A program made the translations under genes and the position numbers. Positions 1-7,955 of a DNA stretch of 64,000 nucleotides are shown in pieces. Below the pieces are notes generated by a model. That model was not told where the DNA came from. It saw nothing but the letters and a program-made list of their open reading frames with translations, and did no database searches. The stretch is from Streptomyces fuscichromogenes. Its GTDB lineage: Bacteria; Actinomycetota; Actinomycetes; Streptomycetales; Streptomycetaceae. Every line of letters starts with the position of its first letter. The first letter of the stretch is position 1. The DNA lies in contig NZ_BMML01000022.1 of assembly GCF_014645815.1 (NCBI RefSeq), forward strand, positions 149,698 to 213,697. Reading direction: 5' to 3'.

Positions 1-75
1 ATGCCTGTGCCTTCGGTGCCGGTGCGCTCGGTGCCTGTGCGTTCGGTGCCGGTGCGTTCGGTGCCTGTGCGTTCA
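1..75. repeat. 15-bp tandem repeat, five units, at left edge
   Basis: Five consecutive 15-bp units occupy 1-15, 16-30, 31-45, 46-60 and 61-75. They follow the pattern GTGCC(T/G)GTGCG(T/C)TCG, with T and G alternating at the sixth base. The last unit contains the TCA that is the stop codon of the leftward acyl-CoA dehydrogenase gene. The array starts at the window edge and may extend further. Its function is unknown; slippage-prone intergenic DNA is the simplest reading. Confidence 0.85.
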
Positions 76-1287
76 TGCCGACTCCTCCGGGTACCTGGCC
101 AGTTCGCGCCGGGCGACGGTGCGCAGATGCACCTCGTCCGGTCCGTCGGCGATCCGCAGCGCCCGGGTGATGGCGTACAGGCGCGCCAGCACGGTGTCGT
201 CGCTGACCCCGGCCGCCCCGTGTGCCTGCACCGCCCGGTCGACCACCCGGTGGGCCACCTCCAGCGCGGCCACCTTGATCGCGGCGACCTCGGTACGGGC
301 GGCAGCGTTGCCCGAGGTGTCCATCAGCCAGGCCGACTTCAGGACCAGCAGGCGCAGTTGCTCGATCTCGATGCGGCTGCGGGCGATCCACTCGCGTACG
401 ACGCCCTGTTCGGCGAGCGGCCCGCCGAAGGCGCTGCGGGTCAGGGTCCGGCGGCACATCAGCTCCAGGGCCCGCTCGGCGATTCCGACCGCGCGCATGG
501 CGTAGTGCATGCGGCCCGGCCCCAACCGCCCCTGGGCCAGGGCGAATCCCTCCCCCTCGCCGCCGAGCAGCGCGGACCCGGGCACCCGCACGTCCTCGAA
601 CAGGACGTCGCCGTGGCCGCAGCGGTCGGTGTAGCCGAACATCGGCAGATCGCGCAGGACCGTGATGCCGGGGGTCTCGCGCGGGATCAGCAGCATGCTC
701 TGCTGCCGGTAGGCGGGCGCCTCCGGGTCGGAGACCCCCATCAGGATGATCAGTCGGCAGTCCGGGTCGAGGATCCCCGAGGTGTACCACTTGTGCCCGT
801 CGACGACGTACTCGTCACCGTCCCTGGTGATGCGGGTACGGATGTTGCGTGCGTCGGAACTGGCCACCTCCGGCTCGGTCATGGCGAAGCAGGAGCGGAT
901 CTCGGCGGTCAGGAGCGGTCGCAGCCAGCGGTCCTGCTGTTCCGGTGTGCCGTAGAGGGCGAGGAGTTCCATGTTGCCGGTGTCCGGGGCCGAGCAGTTG
1001 AAGACCTCGGGGCCGATGACGGAGCGGCCCGCGAGCTCGGCGAGTGGCGCGTACTCCAGGTTGGTGAGGCCCGCGCCCCGGTCGCCGTGGGCGAGGAAGA
1101 GGTTCCACAGCCCCTCGGCACGCGCCTTCTCCTTCAGCTCCCGCATGACCGGCGGGAGTCGGTGCGGGTCGTCGGCTTCGGCGAGCTGGCGGTCGTGGAC
1201 GGCTTCGGCGGGCAGGACGTGTTCCGCCATGAACGCGGCCATGCGCGAGCGGAGTTCCTCGGCCCTCGGAGAGAGTCCGAAATCCAT
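73..1287 (-). CDS. acyl-CoA dehydrogenase, ACAD10/11 type
   Basis: The product is a 404-residue flavin-dependent acyl-CoA dehydrogenase. It has the CFAMTEPEVASSDARNI flavin/substrate segment, a middle beta domain and the C-terminal helical domain. That C-terminal part (CMR-like MRAVGIAERALELM, then ADGPDEVHL near the end) resembles the dehydrogenase half of animal ACAD10/ACAD11. At the usual catalytic-base loop it reads ADGPDEV, with Asp in place of the common Glu. The ATG start is 12 nt after the stop of the APH-fold kinase gene, the partner domain that is fused to this enzyme in ACAD10/11. Inference: it acts on a phosphorylated 4-hydroxyacyl-CoA or another branched acyl-CoA. It is the last gene seen in the leftward catabolic operon. 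Confidence 0.85.
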   Translation of the reverse strand: MDFGLSPRAEELRSRMAAFMAEHVLPAEAVHDRQLAEADDPHRLPPVMRELKEKARAEGLWNLFLAHGDRGAGLTNLEYAPLAELAGRSVIGPEVFNCSAPDTGNMELLALYGTPEQQDRWLRPLLTAEIRSCFAMTEPEVASSDARNIRTRITRDGDEYVVDGHKWYTSGILDPDCRLIILMGVSDPEAPAYRQQSMLLIPRETPGITVLRDLPMFGYTDRCGHGDVLFEDVRVPGSALLGGEGEGFALAQGRLGPGRMHYAMRAVGIAERALELMCRRTLTRSAFGGPLAEQGVVREWIARSRIEIEQLRLLVLKSAWLMDTSGNAAARTEVAAIKVAALEVAHRVVDRAVQAHGAAGVSDDTVLARLYAITRALRIADGPDEVHLRTVARRELARYPEESA

Positions 1288-1299
1288 GGTGCGGCTCCT

Positions 1300-2280
1300 T
1301 CAGGACCGTCGGGACCGTTGGGCGAGGAGGTCGCCGGCCGTGCGGATCATCGCCGCGATGGTCGGGGGCAGGCGCTCCTGGTCGGGGTCGTGGTGCTTGC
1401 CCTCGCGGTGCCTGCGCAGGTTGTGGCCCATGATCGCGGCCATCTTGGTGCGGGCCAGGGCGCGGAACCAGTCGAGGGCGGGCGGTTCGGGACGGCCGTC
1501 GAGGTAGGCGGTGAGCAGCTCCTCCTCGGTGGGCAGGCCGGGGACCGCGCGGCCGAGGCGGGGGAAGTTGCGGTGGTCGGTGAAGAGGAGGAACCACGCG
1601 AGGTCGATGCGCGGATCGCCGTACCCCCAGATCTCCCAGTCGACGACGGCCGCCGGCCGTTCCCCCCGGCACAGGACGTTGCCGAGGCGGAAGTCGCCGT
1701 GGGTGAGGGTGGGTGCCGTGCCGTCGGGGACGTGTGCGGCCAGGGTGCTCAGCAGTTCCTCGGCGCCGGGGCGGAGTCCGGACGGCACCGCCCGCATGGT
1801 GGCGCTCCACCGCGCCAGTTCACCGGCCGGGTCGAGGGACCGGGGGACCTCCCCGCTCGCCGTCCCGTGCAGCTCCCGCAGCACTCCGGCCAGAGCCAGC
1901 ATGCGGGTCCGGCACAGTCCCGGATCCAGGCGGTGCTCGTCGAGAACCGGCTCGACGGCCTCGCCGTCCACGAACTCCATGGCGAACCAGGCCGGTTCGG
2001 ACTCGTCCACGGCGACGACGGCCGGGACGGGCACCGGTGAACCGGCGAGCGCCCGCAGGATCCGGGCCTGCCGCAGCACGTCGTTGCGGCCGACGGCACG
2101 CTGTCCGGGCGGTACCGCCTTCACGACGTACGAGACCGCGCCCGCCGTGAGCGAGTAGGTGAGGCCCGAGTGCCCGCCGGGCAGGGTCCGCAGGTCACCC
2201 GGCGGCTCGTGCGGATGCCGGTCGGCGAGCCGGGCACGGACCCGCCGCCCGAGTTCGGCCACCTCGGTCGTGGTGCTCAA
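1300..2280 (-). CDS. APH-fold kinase (ACAD10/11 N-terminal-domain type)
   Basis: The product is a 326-residue aminoglycoside-phosphotransferase-fold protein. Kinase motifs are visible: a catalytic loop HGDFRLGNVL and a metal-binding segment VVDWEIWGYGDPRIDLAW. The N-terminal LPGGHSGLTYSL resembles the nucleotide-binding start of ACAD11 and LvaA-type kinases. I chose a TTG start whose bases overlap the TGA of the upstream acyl-CoA dehydrogenase (TTGA), with GGGGGAG just before it; the longer upstream reading is antisense-type sequence. Location inside an acyl-CoA catabolic operon argues against antibiotic resistance. Inference: it phosphorylates a hydroxyacyl-CoA for the ACAD10/11-like enzyme encoded next. 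Confidence 0.8.
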   Translation of the reverse strand: MSTTTEVAELGRRVRARLADRHPHEPPGDLRTLPGGHSGLTYSLTAGAVSYVVKAVPPGQRAVGRNDVLRQARILRALAGSPVPVPAVVAVDESEPAWFAMEFVDGEAVEPVLDEHRLDPGLCRTRMLALAGVLRELHGTASGEVPRSLDPAGELARWSATMRAVPSGLRPGAEELLSTLAAHVPDGTAPTLTHGDFRLGNVLCRGERPAAVVDWEIWGYGDPRIDLAWFLLFTDHRNFPRLGRAVPGLPTEEELLTAYLDGRPEPPALDWFRALARTKMAAIMGHNLRRHREGKHHDPDQERLPPTIAAMIRTAGDLLAQRSRRS

Positions 2281-3488
2281 CTCCGCTCCCCCTTCGGTTC
2301 CTTGGGCAGCCCAAGCACGCGCTCGGCCAGGATGTTGCGCTGGATCTCGTCGCTGCCGCCGGCGATGCGGTAGCCCGGGGCGCCGAGCAGATGCTCGGTC
2401 CAGGCGAACGTGCCCCACTCCCCCGTGTCGGCGGCCAGCCGCGGTCCGAGGAGCTGCTGGACGAGATCGGTGGTGGCGCGCATGGTGGCGGTGGCGCACA
2501 GCTTGCCGACCGAGGCCTCGGCGCCCGGTTCACGGCCGGCCGCCAGGGCCGCCGTCACCCTGAGTCCGGTGAGCCGTTGGACGAGGCCGCGGACGTACAG
2601 GCCGGCCGCCTGCTGCTGTTCCCCGTCGGTGAGCGGGCGGGGCAGGTGCCGGGCCAGGTCGAGGGCGCGTTCGGCGTTGTCCAGGCCGAGCCCGCCGGAG
2701 TCGAGGCGTTCGGCGGCGAGCACGGTGAGGGTGACCCGCCAGCCCTCGCCGACCGGACCGAGCCGGTCGGTGTCGGGCACGAACACGTCGTCCAGGTAGA
2801 CCTCGTTGAAGCTGGCGCCGCCGGTCATCTGGCGGATGGGCCGTACGGTCACGCCCGGCGCGTCCATCCGGACCAGGAGGACCGTGATGCCCGCGTGCCT
2901 GGGGGCGTCGGGGGCGGTGCGGCAGACGGCCACGCCCCAGGTGGCGACCCGGGCACCGGACGTCCAGACCTTGTGGCCGCGCACCACCCAGCCGTCGCCT
3001 TCCCGTACCGCGCGGGTACGGACGCCGGCCAGGTCGGACCCGGCCTCGGTCTCCGAGAAGAGCTGGCAGGCGAGTTCGTCGGTGCGCAGCATGGGAGGCA
3101 GCCAGCGCCGCTTCTGTTCGTCGGTGCCCCAGATGCGGATGGCGGGGGCGACGAGCTGCTGGGTGACCGGGAAGACCTCGGTGCGCCGCGGCACCTCGAA
3201 GGCCGCCTCCTCAGCGCGGTACAACTGCTCGTAGTACGAAGGAAGTTCGCGGCCCCCGTACTCCGACGGCCAGCCGAGGGCGCCCCAGCCCTGGTCGTAC
3301 CGGGTGCGTTCCCACTGCCGTGTCAGGTCGGTGTGGGCGCGCTCCTCTGGCTCGGTCCAGTTCTCGAAGACGGCCACCGAGTCGTCGCCGCGGCCCCAGT
3401 GCCGGTGCGCGGTGCGCTCCTTCGCCACGCCGGTCAGCCAGTCGCGGGCCTCGGCGCGGAACTCCGCGGGCTCGGGAATGCCGCTCAT
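2277..3488 (-). CDS. acyl-CoA dehydrogenase (catalytic-subunit type)
   Basis: The product is a 403-residue acyl-CoA dehydrogenase. It contains the middle-domain motif QLFSETEAGSDLAGVRT, the substrate/flavin segment KVWTSGA, and a C-terminal GGSDEIQRNILAERVLGLP with the Glu typical of the catalytic base. Overall it looks like the catalytic subunit of the heteromeric dehydrogenases of steroid side-chain catabolism. A second, Glu-less homologue lies at 5940-7073 under a related operator, so an alpha2beta2 enzyme is plausible. Its ATG follows the thiolase gene by about 58 nt that contain a short tandem repeat. It ends overlapping the kinase gene. Confidence 0.88.
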   Translation of the reverse strand: MSGIPEPAEFRAEARDWLTGVAKERTAHRHWGRGDDSVAVFENWTEPEERAHTDLTRQWERTRYDQGWGALGWPSEYGGRELPSYYEQLYRAEEAAFEVPRRTEVFPVTQQLVAPAIRIWGTDEQKRRWLPPMLRTDELACQLFSETEAGSDLAGVRTRAVREGDGWVVRGHKVWTSGARVATWGVAVCRTAPDAPRHAGITVLLVRMDAPGVTVRPIRQMTGGASFNEVYLDDVFVPDTDRLGPVGEGWRVTLTVLAAERLDSGGLGLDNAERALDLARHLPRPLTDGEQQQAAGLYVRGLVQRLTGLRVTAALAAGREPGAEASVGKLCATATMRATTDLVQQLLGPRLAADTGEWGTFAWTEHLLGAPGYRIAGGSDEIQRNILAERVLGLPKEPKGERS

Positions 3489-3527
3489 GGTGCTCCGACC
3501 TCCCTTCCTCTCCTCGATTCCGCGAAC

Positions 3528-3559
3528 GGGTCAGCGGGTCAGCGGGTCAGCGGGTCAGT
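3528..3559. repeat. 8-bp tandem repeat over the thiolase stop codon
   Basis: Four head-to-tail copies of GGGTCAGC, the last ending GGGTCAGT, span the 3' end of the thiolase gene and the gap before the next gene. Read leftward the repeat is CTGACCCG, which offers TGA stops in successive frames. Confidence 0.85.
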
Positions 3560-4695
3560 ACGGTGCAGGCGCTGACGCCCGGCGCCCCGTACACATGGGT
3601 GAAGCCGGCCGCCGGATCACCCGGCACCTGGCGCTCGCCCGCCCGGCCGCGCAACTGCTGGACGACCTCGTGGACCTGGCGCAGCCCGGAGGCGCCGACG
3701 GGTTCGCCGTTGGCGATGCAGCCGCCGTCGGTGTTGACCGGCAGCGAGCCGCCGATCCCGGTCGCCCCGAACGGGATGAGCGACTCCTGTTCGCCGTGTG
3801 CGCAGAACCCGCACTCGGCCAGGTGCATCACCTCGGCGCCGCTCTCGGTGTCCTGGAGCTGGCACACGTCGATGTCCGTCGGGCCCAACCCGGCCTCTTC
3901 GAAGGCCTGTTGCGCGGCGTCCGCACTGACGCTGAGCGGGTTCCCGGGCGGCGCCCAGGGGCTGAAGACCTCGAAGGAGCCGAACCGGCGGGTCCGGACC
4001 ACCGCCGCCCGCAGCGTGACCGGTGTGCCGCCGAGTTCGCGGGCCACGGCACGGCCGCACAGGACCAGGGCGACCGCGCCCTGGCCGGGCGAGCAGAACA
4101 TGTAGCGGGTGAGGGGGTCGTTGACCATGCCGGACGCGAGGATCTCGTCGGCGTCGAGCGGTCTGCGCCGCCAGGCGAGCGGGTTGAGCGCGCCGTTGGC
4201 GTACGCCTTCTCGGCGACCAGGGCGAGGGTGCGGGGGCTGATGCCGTGGTCGTGCATGTACCGCTGGATCTTCAGGGCGAAGAACTGCGTGGTGACCATC
4301 AGCCCGTCGCGGCCGTAGGCCTCGTCGAGCCCCCAGTCGGCGGGCCGCGGGTCGAAGGCACCGCGCGGATGTTTGTCGAAGCCGACGGCGAGGGCCACGT
4401 CCGCCGCCCCCGACCGGATCGCGTGGACGGCCGACACCAGTGCGCTGCCGCCGGTCGCGCAGCCGTTCCTGACGTTGGTGAACGGTACGCCGGTCAGGCC
4501 GAGTTCGGAGACGAGTGTGTCGGCGTTGCCGGCGGCGTCGCTGCCTCCGTACGCGGCCCGCACCCGCGACCAGGGAAGTCCGGCGTCGTGGAGGGCCGCG
4601 CATACGGCCTGCACGGCCAGTTCCCGGCCGCTCGCCCGCGTCCGGGCGAAGGAGGTGATCCCGGCCCCGCAGACGAGCACGTCCTCGCCGCTCAT
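3547..4695 (-). CDS. thiolase-fold lipid-transfer protein (SCPx/Ltp type)
   Basis: The product is a 382-residue thiolase-superfamily protein. The motif NGCATGGSAL carries the reactive-cysteine position, and the C-terminal NTDGGCIANGEPVGASG replaces the classical NxxGGxxxxGHPxGxTG loop, as in the Ltp/SCPx group rather than in FadA. The ATG overlaps the stop of the DUF35 gene (ATGA). In known Ltp2 systems such a protein pairs with a DUF35 protein and performs retro-aldol side-chain cleavage. That function is inferred here from the pairing; a thiolytic role cannot be excluded. An overlong reading starting at 5007 was rejected because it runs through DUF35. Confidence 0.85.
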   Translation of the reverse strand: MSGEDVLVCGAGITSFARTRASGRELAVQAVCAALHDAGLPWSRVRAAYGGSDAAGNADTLVSELGLTGVPFTNVRNGCATGGSALVSAVHAIRSGAADVALAVGFDKHPRGAFDPRPADWGLDEAYGRDGLMVTTQFFALKIQRYMHDHGISPRTLALVAEKAYANGALNPLAWRRRPLDADEILASGMVNDPLTRYMFCSPGQGAVALVLCGRAVARELGGTPVTLRAAVVRTRRFGSFEVFSPWAPPGNPLSVSADAAQQAFEEAGLGPTDIDVCQLQDTESGAEVMHLAECGFCAHGEQESLIPFGATGIGGSLPVNTDGGCIANGEPVGASGLRQVHEVVQQLRGRAGERQVPGDPAAGFTHVYGAPGVSACTVLTR

Positions 4696-5063
4696 CCGAC
4701 GGCTCCCACGGCCCTCGGCACACCGTCCCCCGCCGTGACGGTGACCGGCATGCCGATCTCGGCGTCCTCGGGACCGATGTCGAGGGCGGCCAGCACCCGG
4801 ACGCCCTCGGGGAGTTCGACGTATCCGACGGCGTACGGCGTGAATCCGGCGGCGGGCGGGACGTACGGCGGCGACTTGGGCGCGTACCGCTGCACGGTCC
4901 AGGTCCACAGCGTGCCCGTGGCGGAGAGCACGACCGGCTCGGCCGGCCCCCCGCAGCGTGGGCACCCCGGGCGGGCCGGGTAGGCGGCCACCGCGCAGTC
5001 GGCGCACCGGGAGCCGCGCAGCCGGCTCCCGGTCTCCGCCGCGGCGCTCAGCGGCCCTTCCAC
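4692..5063 (-). CDS. DUF35 / OB-fold Zn-ribbon protein
   Basis: The product is a 123-residue protein with an N-terminal rubredoxin-like Zn ribbon (CADC near residue 22, then CPRCGG) and an OB-fold domain ending GDGVPRAVGAVG. This is the DUF35 family that binds acyl-CoA or accompanies SCPx-type thiolases. The GTG start at 5063 has GGGAG six bases upstream and overlaps the end of the enoyl-CoA hydratase gene by 16 nt; a CTG at 5051 is a weaker alternative. It lies directly upstream of the thiolase, supporting a complex of the two. Confidence 0.8.
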   Translation of the reverse strand: MEGPLSAAAETGSRLRGSRCADCAVAAYPARPGCPRCGGPAEPVVLSATGTLWTWTVQRYAPKSPPYVPPAAGFTPYAVGYVELPEGVRVLAALDIGPEDAEIGMPVTVTAGDGVPRAVGAVG

Positions 5064-5836
5064 TGCGGCTCCCGCTTCTCCAGGAAGGCCGCCACGCCCT
5101 CCGCCGCGTCCTCGGAGTTGAGCATCACGCCGACGGCGAGGTGTTCCATGACCATCAGGGACTGGATGTCCGCGTCGAGACTCCGGTCGATGGTCATCTT
5201 GGTGATCCACATGGTGAACGGGCTCTTGTCGACGAGCTGGTCGGCGAACTCCTCGACGGTGGCGTCGAGTTTGTCCGCGGGCGCCGAGGAATTGATGAGC
5301 CCGAACTCGGCGGCCTCGACGCCGGTGAGCAGCTTGCCGGTGAGCATGAGCTCCTTGGTCTTGCGGACGCCGATCATCCGCGGCACCCGGTAGATCGGCC
5401 CCGCGCCGCCGAACAGGGCGCGGCGGATGTGGAAGTCGCCGATCAGGGCGTCGTCCGCGGCGATGGCGAAGTCGCAGGAGATCATCAGCTCGAAACCGCC
5501 GGCGGTGACATGCCCTTCGAGGACGGCGATCGACGGGGTCCTCATCGAGTACAGCCGGTCGCAGACCTTGGCCGACAGCACGGCGACGTCGATCGCGTTG
5601 GACCTGCCGACGAAGTCGGCCTTGAGGCTGTCCAGGTCGAACCCGGAGCAGAAGGTGTTGCCGCGTCCGCGCAGCACCAGCACGCGCAGTCCGGGGTCCG
5701 CGTCGACCTCGGTGATGATCTCGTCGAGGCGGTTGAGGATCGGCACGGTCACGCAGTTCTTCTTGTGCGGGCGGTTCAGCCACACCCGTGCCACATGCCC
5801 GTCCCGCTCGAACTGGATCTCGTCTTCCACTGCCAT
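5048..5836 (-). CDS. enoyl-CoA hydratase/isomerase family protein
   Basis: The product is a 262-residue crotonase. It shows the CoA-binding start HVARVWLNRPHKKN, the oxyanion-hole segment FCSGFDL and a GHVTAGGFELMISCD helix carrying the first acidic residue. The position of the second acidic residue of classical hydratases appears to be His (GDFHIRR), so isomerase, hydrolase or lyase activity is possible. The ATG has GGAGG seven bases upstream. The palindrome at 5854-5869 lies only 17 nt before the start. It is the first gene of the six-gene leftward operon. Confidence 0.85.
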   Translation of the reverse strand: MAVEDEIQFERDGHVARVWLNRPHKKNCVTVPILNRLDEIITEVDADPGLRVLVLRGRGNTFCSGFDLDSLKADFVGRSNAIDVAVLSAKVCDRLYSMRTPSIAVLEGHVTAGGFELMISCDFAIAADDALIGDFHIRRALFGGAGPIYRVPRMIGVRKTKELMLTGKLLTGVEAAEFGLINSSAPADKLDATVEEFADQLVDKSPFTMWITKMTIDRSLDADIQSLMVMEHLAVGVMLNSEDAAEGVAAFLEKREPQWKGR

Positions 5837-5853
5837 GAGAACGCCTCCAAACT

Positions 5854-5869
5854 GAACTGAATTGAGTTC
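5854..5869. promoter_or_regulatory. palindromic operator site 1 (GAACTnAATTnAGTTC)
   Basis: GAACTGAATTGAGTTC is a 16-bp palindrome, perfect apart from the two n positions. It is placed 17 nt before the enoyl-CoA hydratase start. Related sequences lie before the SDR/ADH pair, the flavoprotein gene and the ABC importer. The size and symmetry suit a TetR-family dimer; the regulator itself is not in the window. Confidence 0.7.
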
Positions 5870-5939
5870 GATTCTGGGGGCGGTAGATGCCCCTGTCAAT
5901 GGTCTGGGACCTGGCCGCCCGGCGAGTGACGGCGAGCGC

Positions 5940-7073
5940 TCAGCCACCGCGGCCGGCCAGGCCGAGCAGTCCGGCCAGCCGCAGGGCCTGGTCGTCCCCC
6001 GTGCCGAACAGCGCCTCGTCGCCCCGGGCCCGACGCACGTACAGGTGGGCCGGATGCTCCCAGGTGAAGCCGATTCCGCCATGGAGCTGCACGTATTCGG
6101 TGGTGGCCAGGCGATACGCATGGGTGCAGGCGACCGCCGCGGCGCTCGCGGCGACGGGCAGCTCCGACCGTCGCAGGGCCAGGCAGGCGCTCGCGTACGA
6201 TGCCGCGGAGCGGGCGCCCTCGATCGCGACGAGGAGATCGGCCAGCCGGTGCTTGATCGCCTGAAAGGAGCCGATGGCCCGACCGAACTGAGTTCGGTGG
6301 GACACATGGTCCAGGGTGGCGTCCAGGGCGTGCGCACTGCCTCCCACGTGTTCGGCGGCCAGTGCCGCCCGTCCCGCGTCCAGTACGGCGGCGGCCGTCG
6401 CCGGGACCTGCCCCGGCTCGCCGACCGGCTCGGCCGCGGCGCCCGTGAAGCGGAGGTGTGCCTGGCGGCGGGTGGGGTCGAGCACCCGGCGCGCCGTACG
6501 GCGGCAGGTCGCCGCGTCCGGGACGCAGGCGAACAGACGCGTGCCGTCCGGGGCACGGGCGGCGACCAGGAGCAGCTCGGCGCCCGCGCCGTCGGGCACG
6601 AAGTCCGCCTCGCCGCGCAGCAACCAGCCGCCGGGACCGCGCTCGGCCGCCACCCGCGCCGGGTGCAGCACTCCGGCGACGGTGGCCGTACGGGCTCCGG
6701 AGGCGATGCCCGGCAGCCAGCGTTCACAGGCCCGCCGGTCGCCGCTCGCCAGCAGGGCCTCCCCTGCCAGTACGACGGTCGGCAGCAGCGGCGCGGGACA
6801 CAGGACGCGTCCGGTCTCCTCCAGGGCGACGGCGAGTTCGGCGAAGGTGTAGCCGGCGCCGCCGTACTCCTCGGGGACGGCGAGGCCGTGCACTCCGATC
6901 TCGCCGCCGAGCCTGTCCCACAGCACCCGGTCGAATCCGCGCGGGCTCGCGGCCTGCTCGCGGACCCGCTCGGGCCCGCACGCAGCGGTGAGCACGTCCC
7001 GTAGAACCGCTCGTAGTTGGCGCTGCTCCTCGGTCTCCAGCAGCAGCGCGGGATCGACATCGAGCCGCATCAT
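5940..7073 (-). CDS. acyl-CoA dehydrogenase (non-catalytic-subunit type)
   Basis: The product is a 377-residue acyl-CoA dehydrogenase homologue with the typical RTQFGRAIGSFQ motif and a C-terminal HGGIGFTWEHPAHLYVRRA. The loop after it (RGDEALFGTGDDQAL) lacks the usual catalytic-base context, as in the partner subunits of heterotetrameric ACADs. It starts at an ATG-ATG pair preceded by AAGGAGG that overlaps the end of the SDR gene region. Inference: it forms an enzyme with the catalytic-type ACAD at 2277-3488. The alternative start is the second ATG, three bases in. Confidence 0.83.
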   Translation of the reverse strand: MMRLDVDPALLLETEEQRQLRAVLRDVLTAACGPERVREQAASPRGFDRVLWDRLGGEIGVHGLAVPEEYGGAGYTFAELAVALEETGRVLCPAPLLPTVVLAGEALLASGDRRACERWLPGIASGARTATVAGVLHPARVAAERGPGGWLLRGEADFVPDGAGAELLLVAARAPDGTRLFACVPDAATCRRTARRVLDPTRRQAHLRFTGAAAEPVGEPGQVPATAAAVLDAGRAALAAEHVGGSAHALDATLDHVSHRTQFGRAIGSFQAIKHRLADLLVAIEGARSAASYASACLALRRSELPVAASAAAVACTHAYRLATTEYVQLHGGIGFTWEHPAHLYVRRARGDEALFGTGDDQALRLAGLLGLAGRGG

Positions 7074-7084
7074 CCAAGCCTCCT

Positions 7085-7891
7085 TCACACCGTGAACCGG
7101 CCGCCGTTGGCCAGCAGGACCGCGCCCACGAGATTCGCCGCGTCCTCGCTCGCCAGGAACAGCGCGATGTCCGCGATCTCCTCCGGCGTCGCGTACGGCC
7201 GGACCCGCGGGTCGGCGAAGCCCCGCCTCAGCGGCGCGGGCGTGCGCGCCGCCATACCCGTCTCCGTCGGCCCCGGCGCGACCGTGTTGACCCGGACGCC
7301 GAAGGCGATCGCCTCCTTGGCGACGGCCTGGCTCAGCGCGTGCGCGCCCGCCTTCGACGCCGCGTAGTGCGGATAGCCGGCCACCGTGTCGAAGGCCGAG
7401 GAGGAACCGACCGTGACGACCGCGCCCGACCTGCGGGGCACCATCACGCGCAGGGCGGCGCGCAGCACCTGGAAGGTGCCGTCGAGATTGACCCGCAGCA
7501 CGCGCCGCCACGTGTCGTCGTCCAGCCGCGCGGTCACCTCGGGCGGCCGGTCGTCGAGCAGCGCCTCGGCGATCCACTCCTTCGCGACGGGGTCGTCGAC
7601 CCCGGCCGCGTGCACCACCACGTCCAGCCGCCCGTGCTCCCCGGCGGCCGCCGCGAACGCCCGGTCGACCTGCGCGCGGTCCGCGACATCCACGGTCAGC
7701 GCGTGCGCGCCGGGCAGTTCCGCGGTCACGGCCCGAGCCGCGGTGCCGTCGATGTCGGCCGCGAAGACCTCCGCGCCCTGCCCGGCGAGAGCCCGGACGA
7801 CCGCCGCCCCGATGCCGGAGCCCGCACCGGTGACCAGGGCGACCCGTCCGCCGAAGCGTCCGGTCCTCCCGTCACCGCGTTCGTCACCCAC
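7085..7891 (-). CDS. short-chain dehydrogenase/reductase
   Basis: The product is a 268-residue classical SDR. It has the NAD(P)-binding VTGAGSGIGAAV near residue 20, a VGSSSAFD serine segment, the active-site YPHYAASKAG (Tyr-x3-Lys) and VNTVAPGPTETGM. I chose the GTG at 7891, preceded by GAGAGGGG, because longer readings run through the operator between this gene and the divergent alcohol dehydrogenase. It probably oxidises a 3-hydroxyacyl-CoA or reduces a keto group in the pathway. The downstream ACAD starts 11 nt after its stop. Confidence 0.87.
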   Translation of the reverse strand: MGDERGDGRTGRFGGRVALVTGAGSGIGAAVVRALAGQGAEVFAADIDGTAARAVTAELPGAHALTVDVADRAQVDRAFAAAAGEHGRLDVVVHAAGVDDPVAKEWIAEALLDDRPPEVTARLDDDTWRRVLRVNLDGTFQVLRAALRVMVPRRSGAVVTVGSSSAFDTVAGYPHYAASKAGAHALSQAVAKEAIAFGVRVNTVAPGPTETGMAARTPAPLRRGFADPRVRPYATPEEIADIALFLASEDAANLVGAVLLANGGRFTV

Positions 7892-7917
7892 AGCGCCACC
7901 CCTCTCCCGTCTCCCGC

Positions 7918-7939
7918 TATACTGAACTGACTTCATTTT
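7918..7939. promoter_or_regulatory. operator site 2 with overlapping -10-like TATACT
   Basis: This site sits between the divergent SDR and alcohol dehydrogenase genes. The stretch GAACTGACTTCATTTT at 7924-7939 matches 11 of the 14 fixed bases of the palindrome found at 5854. A TATACT hexamer at 7918-7923 overlaps it. The ADH start codon lies 16 nt to the right and the SDR start 26 nt to the left, so one bound repressor could control both genes. Confidence 0.5.
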
Positions 7940-7955
7940 TGTTACCGTCTCGGCC

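Noticed and set aside
1..2040. A 679-codon rightward open frame at the left edge
   Set aside because: It is antisense to the ACAD and APH-fold kinase genes, which have clear motifs. Long antisense frames are expected at this GC content.
1300..2280. Aminoglycoside resistance gene
   Set aside because: The APH fold is shared by many kinases. The operon context and the ACAD partner favour a metabolic kinase.
6282..6298. Perfect 17-nt palindrome ACCGAACTGAGTTCGGT, resembling the operator half-sites
   Set aside because: It lies inside the acyl-CoA dehydrogenase gene and encodes the conserved RTQFGR motif, so the symmetry follows from coding.
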